NCBI GenBank assembly: GCA_009869945.1
Contig: WIXG01000088.1
Coordinates: forward strand, 124,001-188,000
DNA from: Mesaphorura yosii
Taxonomy: Eukaryota > Arthropoda > Collembola > Poduromorpha > Tullbergiidae
Length of the DNA: 64,000 nt
Direction: 5' to 3'
The position numbers were made by a program, and so were the translations under genes. The notes below the pieces were generated by a model. It was not told the DNA's origin, made no database searches, and saw only the letters and a program-made list of their open reading frames with translations. Below, in pieces: positions 24,001 through 36,300 of the stretch (its first letter is position 1; each line of letters begins with the position of its first letter).

Positions 24001-26019
24001 ACATCAACTCGGATCGGATTGAACGTCGTGCCTAAGTCAAAAGCTAATAAACATCACAGTGGGACGTGCTGCATGCGTCTCGAACGTATTATGAATACGT
24101 AAAATAATCGAAAGTTAAAGTCCGGGTCTATTCAGATTTTGACATTCATGATATTCATTTCATTGACTGCATTGACTACGCCTTTCTGGGCTTTCATTGA
24201 GAAACACTTGACGATGTTTGTCGATCGACCTCGAGTCGTGCGTACATGCATTAAGTCAAAGGTCAATTGACACTCCATTCAGATCTCAGCACCATCACTT
24301 TTCTATTTGATGCGGTATTTAATTGGTCGAATCCACTTCAATTTGCAGTTTTTGGCGTCTCAGTGCTTTGTTGGGATTGCTTCCCTTATTAAGCACAGAC
24401 CAAGTGTAATCGAAGGGCTCTTGAAAATTCCCAAGGGAGGTCCACGTTGCGTATGTGATATAATGATAGCTAATAGCAGTAGTAGGCGAATTCCTTGCTA
24501 ATTGGAGAATCCAGTGACAGATCAGGAGTAAGTGCACTTGGCGGATTTAACCAGTCATGAGGTCCCCCATACTCCATATATGAGATTTCACTTTGATTCG
24601 AGTACTCAGTCAGTGAAGTGTTGTGCAGGATGTGCACCTGAGTTGTTGTTTGCTCAATCCATTATTTGCTCTAATTGGCAATAAAACTTTTATGAAAAAC
24701 TCAACGTAGCACTCACTGAAAGGTTGCAAGATGCTTCAGGTCGGACACATCACACAATCCACTCGAGTGGCTGTTGGCTTTTCCACGCAAGGTCAAAGGT
24801 ACGCCTTGAGCCCTTGAACGTAACGGCCCAAACGGGCCAGTAAAACTAATTGGGGCTTTGGAGTGCGCCCTTGGTGCTTAATTGAAATGTTTTACATCGA
24901 ACGCAAGTGCCGCTTAACAATCGGGATTGGACTCGACATGCATTTGCATTTATCCGTATATTCGATGTGAATATGTGCTGTTATGAAACTCTACATCAAA
25001 ACCTCCAAAATCATTTAATTAGCATGCTTACTTTGTGATGGTAAACCGAAAGCTGTTACTGGTGGTCGACCTCACCCCAGATTAATTGAAATTCGCGACC
25101 ATACAACAAGTGCCGAAAGAGATCAATGAAATCACCATCCACGTTAATTCACCGCACATGTTACATATATATCTGGACATGGTATCATGTATTCACAACG
25201 GGCCTGGCGTCGTCGTGAGTGGTGACGAGGTTGACGACATACACGTCTACTCGGACATGTGATTGCACAATTGCAATAATATGTCGTTTGATATTCATAT
25301 CAGAAACCGGAGACCGCCTACACCCTCCAGACCAATGCCGTTTGACATGAGCTGAACATATTTTCCGAGTGTTTCAGAACGGAAAGTTTTGAACATCTCT
25401 CCGATATGACAAGGGAATCTAGACGCACGCCTGATAATTTTCACCATTGCACTGATGAGTGTCAATATGCCACTTAAGGCTCCATTATTTATTTAAATAT
25501 TATTAAATATTATAATATTATTTAAATGTGCATTGCTTGTATTAGCGTTAGCAAGAACTAGCGGGAAGAGTGGACGGTGCATAATGCTCGACCTTCAGTC
25601 TGCCCTGCATTTGTCACTGTCACACTAATCATTAATCTAGTACACGGAGCCAGCCATGAGCTCATAATGGAATTATTCGTATACGCAGGACTGATAAAAG
25701 ACTGCTCCGGTATTAATTTTTGCAACAGACGCTAATCTCATCGTTGTACAACTACTTAGATCCATACAATGTTGGTGCTTTGTGCAAAAGTGTCAATCTG
25801 ACTCGTAGGACATCACACCCGAAGTACTTGTATCGGATGTTTGCTGCACCTTAATCAGAAGTGGTTAACATGATTGGGCATCGCTGAAAGCGAGACCAAT
25901 AAATAAGACCAATTCATGGGACTACGAGCCTTTTCGTGTAGGAGACAGCGCACCCGAGCATTTCTATCTATCTTGTATAAAACTGGATCAACTTCCCTCT
26001 GGAAGCTTTGAGCACCGAC
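21011..26019. other. Gene-free region between the YGAP-repeat gene and the aquaporin
   Basis: About 5 kb with no frame over 85 codons and no domain I recognise on either strand. An imperfect AT palindrome built from ATTTAAAT at each end lies at 25491-25527. It may contain enhancers of the flanking genes, but nothing shows this directly. Confidence 0.45.
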
Positions 26020-27754
26020 ATGCCATCGACTGGTGGAGTCTTGCCGTTGTCTGAATGGGCCAGGAAACATGCCCGTATTAGAAATGCATACCTTTCTGAG
26101 GGCATTGCCGAATTTATAGGCTGCGTAATTCTCTGCGTAAGTATAGCTTCCAATCCGCGTGGCCCTTGTTCATCAGCTATTAGTCGAGTTTAATTCTGTC
26201 GGTTGATCTGTAGCTATTTACAACTGCTGCTGGAGCACAGAGCTTGATTATGGCTCCGGAGACATTCATGATGCCAGTATTTGGAGGAATTTTGGGAATT
26301 ATGATAGCAATCACTGTGACAGGAGGATCGTCAGGTAAGTTCATTCTGAAAATCAAGACACGCTTGTGTTTGAATGTTCCTTTTGCTGCAGGTGCTCACA
26401 TCAACCCTGCTGTTACACTTGGAGTTGCAATCTCCGGTCATCTTTCCTGGTTCAAAGTTCCAGTTTATTGGGGCTTTCAACTTGCAGGTTGTTATGTGGG
26501 CTCAGGAATCGCATTCAGCGTCTATAAAGGTGAGAAACCACACAGCGAGGATTCCATACCATCTCAGAGCCGGACGCTCGTATTTATTGTACTTTGCAGT
26601 GCAATTGGAGAAAACGCTTCACGTCCCAGATCTGACCGCTGTGCCCGCAATCAGCGGCATCTTCGCTCATTACGCGGGCCTCCAACCCAATGGCTTCACT
26701 GGAATAGGAATCTATGATCAAGTATGCACTGCATTGCGGATCGCTTGTATAACAACGCAATGCATAACGTAGTAATTTTTCCTTTGGTGGCATTTGAACA
26801 GCTTATTTCAACGGCTGTTCTCCTAATGGCAGTTTTAGCGGCAGGAGATCCAAGAAACATGGGAGTGCCAAAATGGTTCGCTGGTCCTTTCTTTGGGCTT
26901 GTCGTCGTAAGCTGACTCATTAGGGGTACTCAGACTTTGGCTTGGCAGTTGAGCACTTGAGCAGTTCTGTCAAGTTAGTAGGCAACTAATGTTAAACTCC
27001 CAAAGTGCTCAAGTGCTCAACTGCCAAGCCAAAGTCTGAGTACCCCTAATGTTTAAACTTTCTGTTAGCTCCGGAATTGCCAGTTACCTATTTTTGTAAC
27101 CTTGAATTCAAGGCTGGTGTCAACTTCACCTTCGGTGTTAATGGAGGTGGTTCTATGAATCCTGCAAGAGATATCGGACCTCGTCTCATGGCGCTAACTA
27201 TTGGCTGGAAAACTGATGATGCTTTCATGCATACTACATGTGTATGTAAGCCAGGACCATGCATAGCAGCTGAAATTGACTCCTGTCTTCCAGAGAAGTG
27301 AGAATTTGCTTCAGCTTAATGATGATTGATGAGGACTGAAGTCAAGAATATTTGGTTTCTGAATTTCAGCATAGAATACAGACATTACTGGTTAGTGCCG
27401 GTAGTCGGGCCGTTCGTAGGAGCAGCGGTTGGTTCAATCATTTATATATTCCTTATTGCGTCCCATTTACCCGAAACTAAAGAAGAATTGGAGGCTGAAG
27501 AAAATAACAATAAGAGGTATGACTGGAGAACAACGCCTGCGCCCAAGGAGCAAGAGTTGCAATCCCCGACACCTGAACAGTACACAAAAGCCGGCACAAA
27601 GTTTTCAGGTCACCCGCCTTACCAAAATGGTTCCGTTCAAAATGGGGTCCACAATAATGCATACGTAAAAGGTATGCGAACAATTCAAGCCTCTTAGTGG
27701 AATGGCATTAAATGCTGCTTTATTTCAGATGATGGACGACCGTATCATTATTGA
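26020..27754 (+). CDS. Aquaglyceroporin (MIP family channel), about 8 coding exons
   Basis: Six-helix membrane channel for water, glycerol and small solutes. Exons: 26020-26136, 26214-26334, 26392-26529, 26600-26721, 26802-26906, 27113-about 27240, about 27370-27671, 27729-27754. Seen: first NPA box GAHINPAVT, second box GSMNPARDIGPRL, and between them VLAAGDPRN and GIFAHYAGLQPNGF. The Asp after the second NPAR and the GDPRN segment mark the glycerol-channel branch and not a strict water channel. The C-terminal tail is long and hydrophilic (KEELEAEENNNKRYDW...). The junction between exons 6 and 7 is not clean: the obvious acceptor (TTTCAG, ending 27369) needs two leftover bases, but the GT sites after IGWKTDDAF give phase 0 or 1. 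Weaker acceptors at about 27340-27344 would restore the frame and add roughly 15-20 residues. A foldback element sits in intron 5. Confidence 0.88.
26919..27050. mobile_element. Foldback/MITE-like inverted repeat in aquaporin intron 5
   Basis: Two arms, 26919-26963 and 27006-27050, are perfect reverse complements over 45 bases, separated by 42 bases. The ends read ATTAGGGGTACTC and GAGTACCCCTAAT, so a TA target duplication just outside GGGG/CCCC is possible (Tc1/mariner-like), though the palindromic ends make that ambiguous. It has no coding capacity and fills most of a 206-base intron. Perfect arms suggest a young insertion. Confidence 0.75.
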
Positions 27755-27802
27755 GCTCAATGCAATGCTTTAAGTATTTATACACAAGATGATATTACTA
27801 GT

Positions 27803-27808
27803 AATAAA
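27803..27808 (+). terminator. Polyadenylation signal of the aquaglyceroporin gene
   Basis: AATAAA about 50 bases after the TGA stop at 27752-27754. It leaves a short 3' UTR and roughly 390 bases before the NDUFS7 start codon, which must hold the next promoter. Confidence 0.6.
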
Positions 27809-28201
27809 CCGCATACTTGATATTTCGTTACAAGCATTCTCTTTTCTGTGAAATCTGAAGCACTCGGGTGTTTGGGGCCTGATCAAAACCTTAGAACGAA
27901 ATCTGACAATCCGGCAGCAAGTTCAAGTTAACTTTAGAACAAAGTAGTAATAATATATCTCGCATTGCATTGTTCGGCTGTATCGTATTGGGTGGCTTGT
28001 AGAGTTTGTGTACTGCCCTCTTCGTATGTACATACCAACTCACCAATTGAAAAGATTCGAGATTTCAAACTGCGTAAAACCGAAAGAAGACCATTTGGGG
28101 TATTACGTTGTGGACGGGCTCTGAATTTAAACGAAGGCATTTTCGCAAAACATAGCCACTGGAAAGTACGTAATTATTAGGATAAGGACCCCACAGTCAA
28201 C

Positions 28202-29277
<1,076 letters not shown>

Positions 29278-29471
29278 ATTCACATCACATCATAGCAAGT
29301 AGCTGCCAGTGCCGCTTCGAATCTTAGTCATTTTAATCATACAGATTTAGATATATTGTTCAAGCAAGAAATTGATACCTTAAATAGAATTAAAGGTTAG
29401 AATAGCGAGTAAATATTAATAACACTATTACGAATCCTATGCACGAAATACTGCGAAATTACGTGACTGTC

Positions 29472-29477
29472 AATAAA
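29472..29477 (+). terminator. Polyadenylation signal of NDUFS7
   Basis: AATAAA in the context TCAATAAACG, about 195 bases after the NDUFS7 stop codon. Confidence 0.5.
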
Positions 29478-30600
29478 CGCCGCAATAAGCAATTACAAGG
29501 AACTACGGAACTGTTTAAAGGATCCTCGGAACTGCACGAGACAGGAGGAATCAGTTAAGGTTGTTTGTTTTATTCAACAATTCCTGGATTCTTCGTACAA
29601 TATGCAGAGACCAAGAAGCATTGAAAGCGCACTTCCGCTCTTCAGCTAAGTAAACAATCACCACCTTTCTAACACCACTTGTGGGATTTCATCTAGATTT
29701 GTTGAAGCAGGAAACTGTTTAGCCGTTTTCATTATCTCAATTCCTTGAGATGAGGCCTTGGTGGTGTTCACCACCGCCTGAAGTTCATACTTCGTTAAAC
29801 AATTTCAGCGTCTGTCCGAGTACGTTGAACAATATATAATTGAATTCGAAGTATTTGTGGGAAGCTGTGCGGTTAATTTGACTTTGCTTAATTTGATGGA
29901 AAGGATAATAAATTCTCCTTGTGTTCTTCATTTGACCTTCGCAAGTGAAAGCTACAGTTTGCTTTCCACTCGAAGCCACACGCCAGTCACGAATGAATTA
30001 ATTCCCAATTAGTCGCTACCTGGATTGGCTGGAGAAGGGCGTGAGAGAAAGACTTAAGTTTTCTTCTGGCATATTTATGGGCTAATTAAAAATCCAACGA
30101 TGCATTTATTGTATAGCTTACAATGTAATAAAAGAGGAAAGAAGCGACAAGAACTGCATCGGCAATAAACGAACGAACCAGTAAACGAGTTTCGTTGTTG
30201 GATGTGCCACAAAATAAAAAATTTTCTTCGTCTTTCCTCTGTCGTCTTATGCGTCCCAACATATTCAAATAAATTGGAACAGTAAAACAAAGCAACCTAC
30301 GTCCCGGTCTTGGGATCTTATGTCTGTGTGACACGGCACGGGAATTTGGGAAACAGTGCACTAAGGTGGAACCACACGTGTCATCCGGCCGAGTCACAGG
30401 GGCAGACGTACGCTATGAAGGTTGTATTATAGGCTTCACTGCGTTTCTGCTTTCTCCACATTCTGTGTGTGTATTAGCGGCATTAGTTGAACTTGGTCTG
30501 AAAAGATAACACGCCAGACGTTGGAAAAGCTTTTCTCGTATTGAACGAAAGGAAAAGAGCAACAATTCGCTCGAGTCAGGATTACGCTTGGGCAAACATA
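29478..30600. other. Spacer between NDUFS7 and the mariner element
   Basis: No coding exon recognised. The minus-strand frame at 30086-30397 (about 100 codons) has no domain I know and overlaps another frame. The last two bases, TA, are the left target duplication of the mariner element. Confidence 0.4.
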
Positions 30601-30633
30601 CGAGGGCGGGTTATTATATTTTGAGCCTTGAGC
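30601..30633 (+). repeat. Left terminal inverted repeat of the mariner element
   Basis: Reverse complement matches 31817-31849 with no mismatch over 33 bases; begins CGAGGGCGGG and ends CCTTGAGC. Confidence 0.95.
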
Positions 30634-30764
30634 GTGGCGGGTAAATCGAAGTTCAATTTGTGTGATTTACACACACATTTCTACTTATTGCAAGTAAACT
30701 GTGAAAGTTTGGGGAAGATGAGTTAACTCTGGAGTTGTCAGCGAGTTTTTAAATCTTGAAAACA

Positions 30765-31742
30765 ATGGACGAAGAAAAAAAAAAGGAGTATCGTACGATC
30801 ATAAAGTTTCTCGTGCCAGAAAACTGCGGATGAAGCAAAATTCACGAATGACTCCAGAAATACTCCCCTGATCAGGCACCATCAGCCGCAACTGTGAGTA
30901 AGTGGGTGAACGAGTATAGGCAAGGAAGGATACCACTAGAAGATGATCCGCACTTAGGTCGACCGATTTCAGTGTCACATGAGGAAAACGTGCAGAAATA
31001 TTGACACTTGTAAGATCTAACAGGAGACTTAAACAAATTCAGATAGCCACTGAGCTAGGCATTTCAAAAAGCGCTGTGAAAAAATTCTAACGGACGTATT
31101 AAATATGAGAAAGGTCAGTGCAAGATGAGTCCCTAAATTGCTAACATTAAGTGAAAAGAAAGTTCGAGTGCGATATTGTCAAGAAAATTTGCACTTCATG
31201 GAGCGCGAAGAATTTTTTTCTAAACTGTTGTAACTGGAGACGAAACCTGGTGTTACTATTACGACCCCGAAACCAAGCAACAATCGATGCAATGGAAGAG
31301 TCCAGCATCCCCGTGCGCGGTGAAAGGAAAACGTGAAAAATCGGCCGGGATGGTTATGGCGACGGTTTTCTTGGATTCTTCTGTTGGCGTTTATGCCTAT
31401 TTCTGGTGCGTCTAACATTACAAAATTTGGCTGAAGCAATTCGTGCGAGGAGACCGAAGAATTTTTTAAAAAATGAGCTTTCACCACGACAATGCCTCAA
31501 GTCACACCAGTCGGATTGCGAGGTCTCAAATTTTGGACTGCAAGTTCGAGGAATTATTTCACCCACCCTACAGCCCAGACCTGGCTCCTAGCGATTATTA
31601 TTTGTTTCGACATTTGAAAAATCATCTCAAGGGGAACCGGTATGGTGACGACGACGAGGTCAAACAAGCGGTGAAAGCATATTTCGACTGTCAGTCAAAA
31701 GAATTCTATAATTGTGGTATAGAGTCGTTGAAATCTAAATAG
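30765..31742 (+). pseudogene. Decayed mariner transposase gene
   Basis: Starts MDEEKKKEYRTIIKFL at the ATG at 30765. Recognisable pieces, in order and in different frames: a helix-turn-helix segment (APSAATVSKWVNEY, GRPISV), the first catalytic Asp (TGDETWCYYYDPETKQQ), the second (FHHDNASSHTS), and the third (HPPYSPDLAPSDYYLF), which gives the D,D34D mariner signature. The tail ends ...NCGIESLKSK and a stop at 31740-31742. Several stops and frameshifts interrupt the N-terminal third and the middle, including stops soon after the first 22 codons and a frame change before the second Asp, so no active enzyme can be made. The catalytic C-terminal part (31473-31742) is the best-kept block. Confidence 0.9.
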
Positions 31743-31816
31743 GAGCGGTGTGTTGAACTTCAAGGAGACTACATTGAGAAACAATAAAGTAAGATTTGGC
31801 GTATCACTGATACACT

Positions 31817-31849
31817 GCTCAAGGCTCAAAATATAATAACCCGCCCTCG
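31817..31849 (-). repeat. Right terminal inverted repeat of the mariner element
   Basis: Mirror copy of 30601-30633; begins GCTCAAGG and ends CCCGCCCTCG, directly followed by TA. Confidence 0.95.
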
Positions 31850-31851
31850 TA

Positions 31852-33394
31852 AATCGTCTCGCGAGTTGGCATTAGCTCCCTACAAAGAAATGAAGAGAAG
31901 CCAACAAGTGAGTCATGTGAACGGGAGTCGAGCCACGCTGCGGTAATCAACCGAAAGAGTGGTTACGTAAAATAACTCTGCCCTTCCTTCTTGCACGCAA
32001 CCAGCGTTTTTTCGCACACAACACGTACTTTAACTGTATCAGCCGGAGGAGAAAGGTAATCTCATCTTTCATCCTCGCACACATGTGAGGAGATGAGTCT
32101 AATCATCGGATGTGGAAAGCTCTGCTCAAGAAAGTTCTCGCCCTCGAAGTGTGATTTTGACATGTCCCCTGTTAATGAGAGAGTTCAATCATAGAGAAAA
32201 GTTCTACGATCAAAGTTCGTTTCAGCTCACGTCCGATTGACGTATGAACGCCGAGTCGGAGTGTGTTGCTGTCGCGTCGAATGAATGGACGCATCATTAA
32301 GCAAGCTCATTAATGGAGAGTGACATGTATCCAGCCAAGCTGAGAGTGAGAGGCACAGAGTCGTTAATACTCTAAAATGAGCCACAAACAGTCGAAGAAT
32401 TCTATGTGTTCTGGTTCAATTAAAGTGTCGACCTTGGAATTAACTGCGCGAGTCCACAAACTGTCATTTTAAGTAGTATCGCAGAGAAATTATTTGGAAT
32501 TTGTATTGTTATTTCACTCCTTTCGGCCCATTGTTTCGCTTCATCAAGACAAGGTGCCGTCTCAATTAATTTCCACGAAGAAAACATATAGTAGTTGCAA
32601 AAGAAACAGCAAAACGAGAAATTCTTTCATTACCTGTAAAAGAAGAAAAGACGACAGAATTTCACAAAGCTGAAGTGGGAAAGTTTGTGATTGAATTTCG
32701 GTGAATTCCAGTTTTCGAGTACAAAATAGTCTTTCCATTTCCTAAATCAAGACAGATCGGGACAATGGGTTGTGGGTCTATGTGGGATGACGCGACAGCT
32801 TTCGTTAATAATGCACTTGGGAACTTGACAAAACAAAACATTAATCATGTTGTGCGGACCAAAACGGAGAGAATGAGTGACAGATATTTACTTTCGCCAG
32901 AGAAATCATGTCAGACGTACATTTTTAATTGTTGATTGGAAGGTTGATTAATTACAAACTGCTGCGCGGAACTTCCCGAGCGAGAGTTAGATAGCATTGA
33001 CTTAGTACGGCTACAGAAACAGCACGGCAGACATTGCCGTACCAGTGCGCGCATACGGGCAACTCACTTGCATTTTCTATGCCGTGGCTGTGCTAGGACG
33101 GGGATGGAAAGCAAAACCTACAAATGAAGAGCCAAGAACACAACTTCCGTCTCAGTCGAGCCGAAGAGGCGCTGTGGAGAAAGCGAAGAAAATGTAATCT
33201 CGTCAGCTCAGCGCTTTCATTCTCTGTGTTACACTTTTCTGGCTCAGTTCAGGCTCAGGATTCGAAGTGTCTCATCAGCATGTGCCAAAAACAGCTTTCA
33301 GTCGTTAATTTGGCGTAGTGTAAAGTGTGCTCTGAAAGCCAACAGGTGAATTGGTTCAATTCTATTTTTGGCGTTGGTTTGTGTTCCAAGAAAC
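31852..33394. other. Upstream region of the neuropeptide receptor gene
   Basis: No gene recognised. Pyrimidine/purine-rich stretches and several TCAGT/CAGTT-like initiator words (for example near 33240-33310) could mark the receptor's transcription start, but none has a clear TATA box, so I make no specific call. Confidence 0.35.
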
Positions 33395-36300
33395 ATGGAA
33401 TACTCCATAAGGGAAGGGAAGGACGATGTTGGTGCAAGTGCGAGTGGCAGCTGGTGGCCCACTCTAGATAGTGTCATGAACCAGTCGGACAGTTACAACG
33501 AAACTGATGCAGGCAACGCACGGAGTGAGAATTCGAGTTCCTTGGAGATGCCAATAGATATGCAGTTCAATGACGGGCATCTGCTCTCAATCATCGGCTA
33601 TGGCATCCTCTTCGTATTTTCGGCATTTGGTGAGTTCCGAGACCCTGACATGCGGGTCACCGAAGTTGAAGCGTAGCGTATAATGAAAAAGTTTACTCCG
33701 TGGCCCTCAGGGAGAGAGGAAAGGAAAAGATTTCAATTATGACGGGAGCATTAATCCAAGTATGCATTATGAATGAGCAGGAAAGATTAAATGAAATTCA
33801 GCAGTACGTGAAATCGCGAAAACCGACAAATCATTGAATTAGCTCACGAAGAGCCATGCCAGAAAAATAAACACAAGCTCATGCACCAAGATAAATGCGC
33901 TACCGAAAAACGTCTTTCTTGATTGGCTCCTTTACTTCGTGTCGTTTTCATGTTTTCTTTTTGTGCCAACCGCTTCAACTCTTTCAACAACCCCAACAAG
34001 TGCCAAAGTGAAAAGTATTGCTGCAAATTCTCTTTTTAAGCCACGATCTCGACGTAACCAACATCTTTTTTCTCTGATTCCGTGCCCGTGTAGGTTGTTT
34101 GATACTTTCTAGTCTCGACCTTCTTCGAAGGAGACCATGCTTCTCGTTTCGTTTTCTACTCTTCTTTCTTTGCAATTCAAACTGCACCGGAAATCCAATG
34201 TCAAACGCAACAGCGATACAATCCGTTCGCGCAAGCACAGACGAACAATAAAATACTTTAAGGCAAAAGTAAATTCATTCAATTTGAAGATTGATAATAT
34301 ACTTTGCGGTTTGAACAAAGTGCACAATTCGGTGCCATATCGAATTTCCTCCCTGACAAGCAAGGGTCATAAAGCCAAACCTCTCTTTGCTTACAAAGTG
34401 CGGCGCGTGGTCAATTTATCACTGTGGTCTCTTTTATTTATACCGTAAATCCATTGGGGCTATTTCATCCTTACTATTTCCTCATTCTTACTGGCGTTGG
34501 CGTTTAGTAACGAGTGACAAACGCCTTCACTTAATCCACCATAAACCCTATCGATCTTGCACTCTATAAGTGGGGCAAGGCGATGCTGTCCTGGTGCTCG
34601 AGAAGATTGGTTGTCGGCTCCGTTTAACATGGGCAAGAGTCGACCCGGGTTCAGAGCATAGTGGAATAATGGCAGCAATTTATTGCAGCATTTTCATAGT
34701 ATATGTGCCAACCCGGAAATAATTATGCAAGCAATCAGCAGCTGAACACCTTGAAACTTCCCACGAGGTCTGATCAAGGAATGCATGCATGAGAGAGTTG
34801 AGATCACCGTCGTGTCAATTGCCAATCTTCCGGTTCACGTTATTTATACCCACTATGTTATTTCGCCATCATTCTGAGTAGAAAAGCTTGTAATGGTGGA
34901 GTGCATTGTATTGTACCACTGCATTTTAACTTATTATATCAAGTATATCAATGTAAGTAGAACCGGCCTGACTCCAAATTGAACCGAATCCGTACAAATC
35001 CCAACTTTGAGGCTTTGAATAAATGAGACTTTAAATGTACACCTGAAATCAAACAAACTCACCCTGCTTCATCGTATGATAGATGTGCGCACGCAAACTT
35101 TCAATGACCATTTTTTCGTAAACATAAAACCCAAATAAATTATTTCTGGCAAATTTTTCCTAGAAACATACTCTCCGTTCCTACAAAAATGATTGTGTAG
35201 AGATTTCTGAGTGCAATCAAAGCATACGCTTACGCTTAAGTTAGGAAATTGGCAAACTTTGGATTTTAATTAAATTGAGGAGCTATTTCAATCCAATTAT
35301 TATGAAGGCATGAAAATGGTCTCCGTTGTTGTTTTATTGACTAGACAACACATCATTTGCAAATGGTTGCATTTGACTTGAGGAGACATTGTTTGAATAC
35401 CTCAAAGCACATTATACATGCTAAGTTACTAGATCGCAACTCACATTCGTTCCACGAATGTCAAAAAGCTGACGTTTACACTCAATTCGTCGAAGCTTAT
35501 TTGCGTAATATTTGTCATCAAGTACGCACAGATATGGACGCTATTTTTCACTTTCACCGCCCACTAGAGAAAATATTCACTGTTTAGCGAGAAAACGAAT
35601 CCCACATGGATGCGGATGGTTTGATTCTTACGATTGCGAACACCAAGTTGTGACATCATGGCCATTGTAATCTCCGCGTGAAGTGACATGATCACCTGTT
35701 GAATTAGGTACTTTTGCATATGATTGGTTGGCACACAAGTTCGATCAACAGTGTAACGGTCTTAAGAATTTTGTAATTCAGAACATGTGCCAGAATATTT
35801 ATATTGTCGAGGGAATAATCAGGAAGCAATGTTTGATGAATGAAAACTGGCAGCGTTACGCCAATTTTTGGTGAGATGTTACGCTTGGAAGGATTTAAAA
35901 GAAGAAAGAAATTATATTCAGTGCACGCTCCGCTTCGCATTCAAAAGCACACAGTTACACCTGACTCTCAATCCCCACTTTTCAATTTTCCGGACAGCAT
36001 TATTAAGAGGCTCGAGTACTGCAGTCAGACTGAGCTTCTCTCCGAAGTGGAAGCATTCCTTTCTAATACGCCTAGTTGAGTCTGACTCGGCTCCTCGAGT
36101 GCGAGAGAATTCAAGTCCTTGAAGGAAAATGAATTTGACAGGTTTTGTCAGTTCGTTCCGAAGAAAAACTAATTTCAAGAGAATATACAAAGGGGCTTTC
36201 ATTCTCATTTTCGTGAAATAGGGCTTGAAGGTGGGCTTTCTCCAGAGCCATTAACAGGAAATTCAGGAAAAGTAGCACCAGCACACCATTTACCAGCTTC

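Larger units (their letters stand above)
30601..31849 (+). mobile_element. Mariner (Tc1/mariner superfamily) DNA transposon, full length, inactive
   Basis: A 1,249-bp element whose ends are perfect inverted repeats of at least 33 bases (starting CGAGGGCGGGTTATT), flanked by the TA duplication expected for mariners (30599-30600 and 31850-31851). Length, ends and target site all fit the family. The single gene it should carry is decayed (see the pseudogene entry). Perfect ends with a broken gene suggest either a fairly recent decay or a copy that was already defective when mobilised in trans. Confidence 0.95.

Noticed and set aside
34109-34448. Open frames on both strands in receptor intron 1
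   Set aside because: They overlap on opposite strands and show no domain or splice support.
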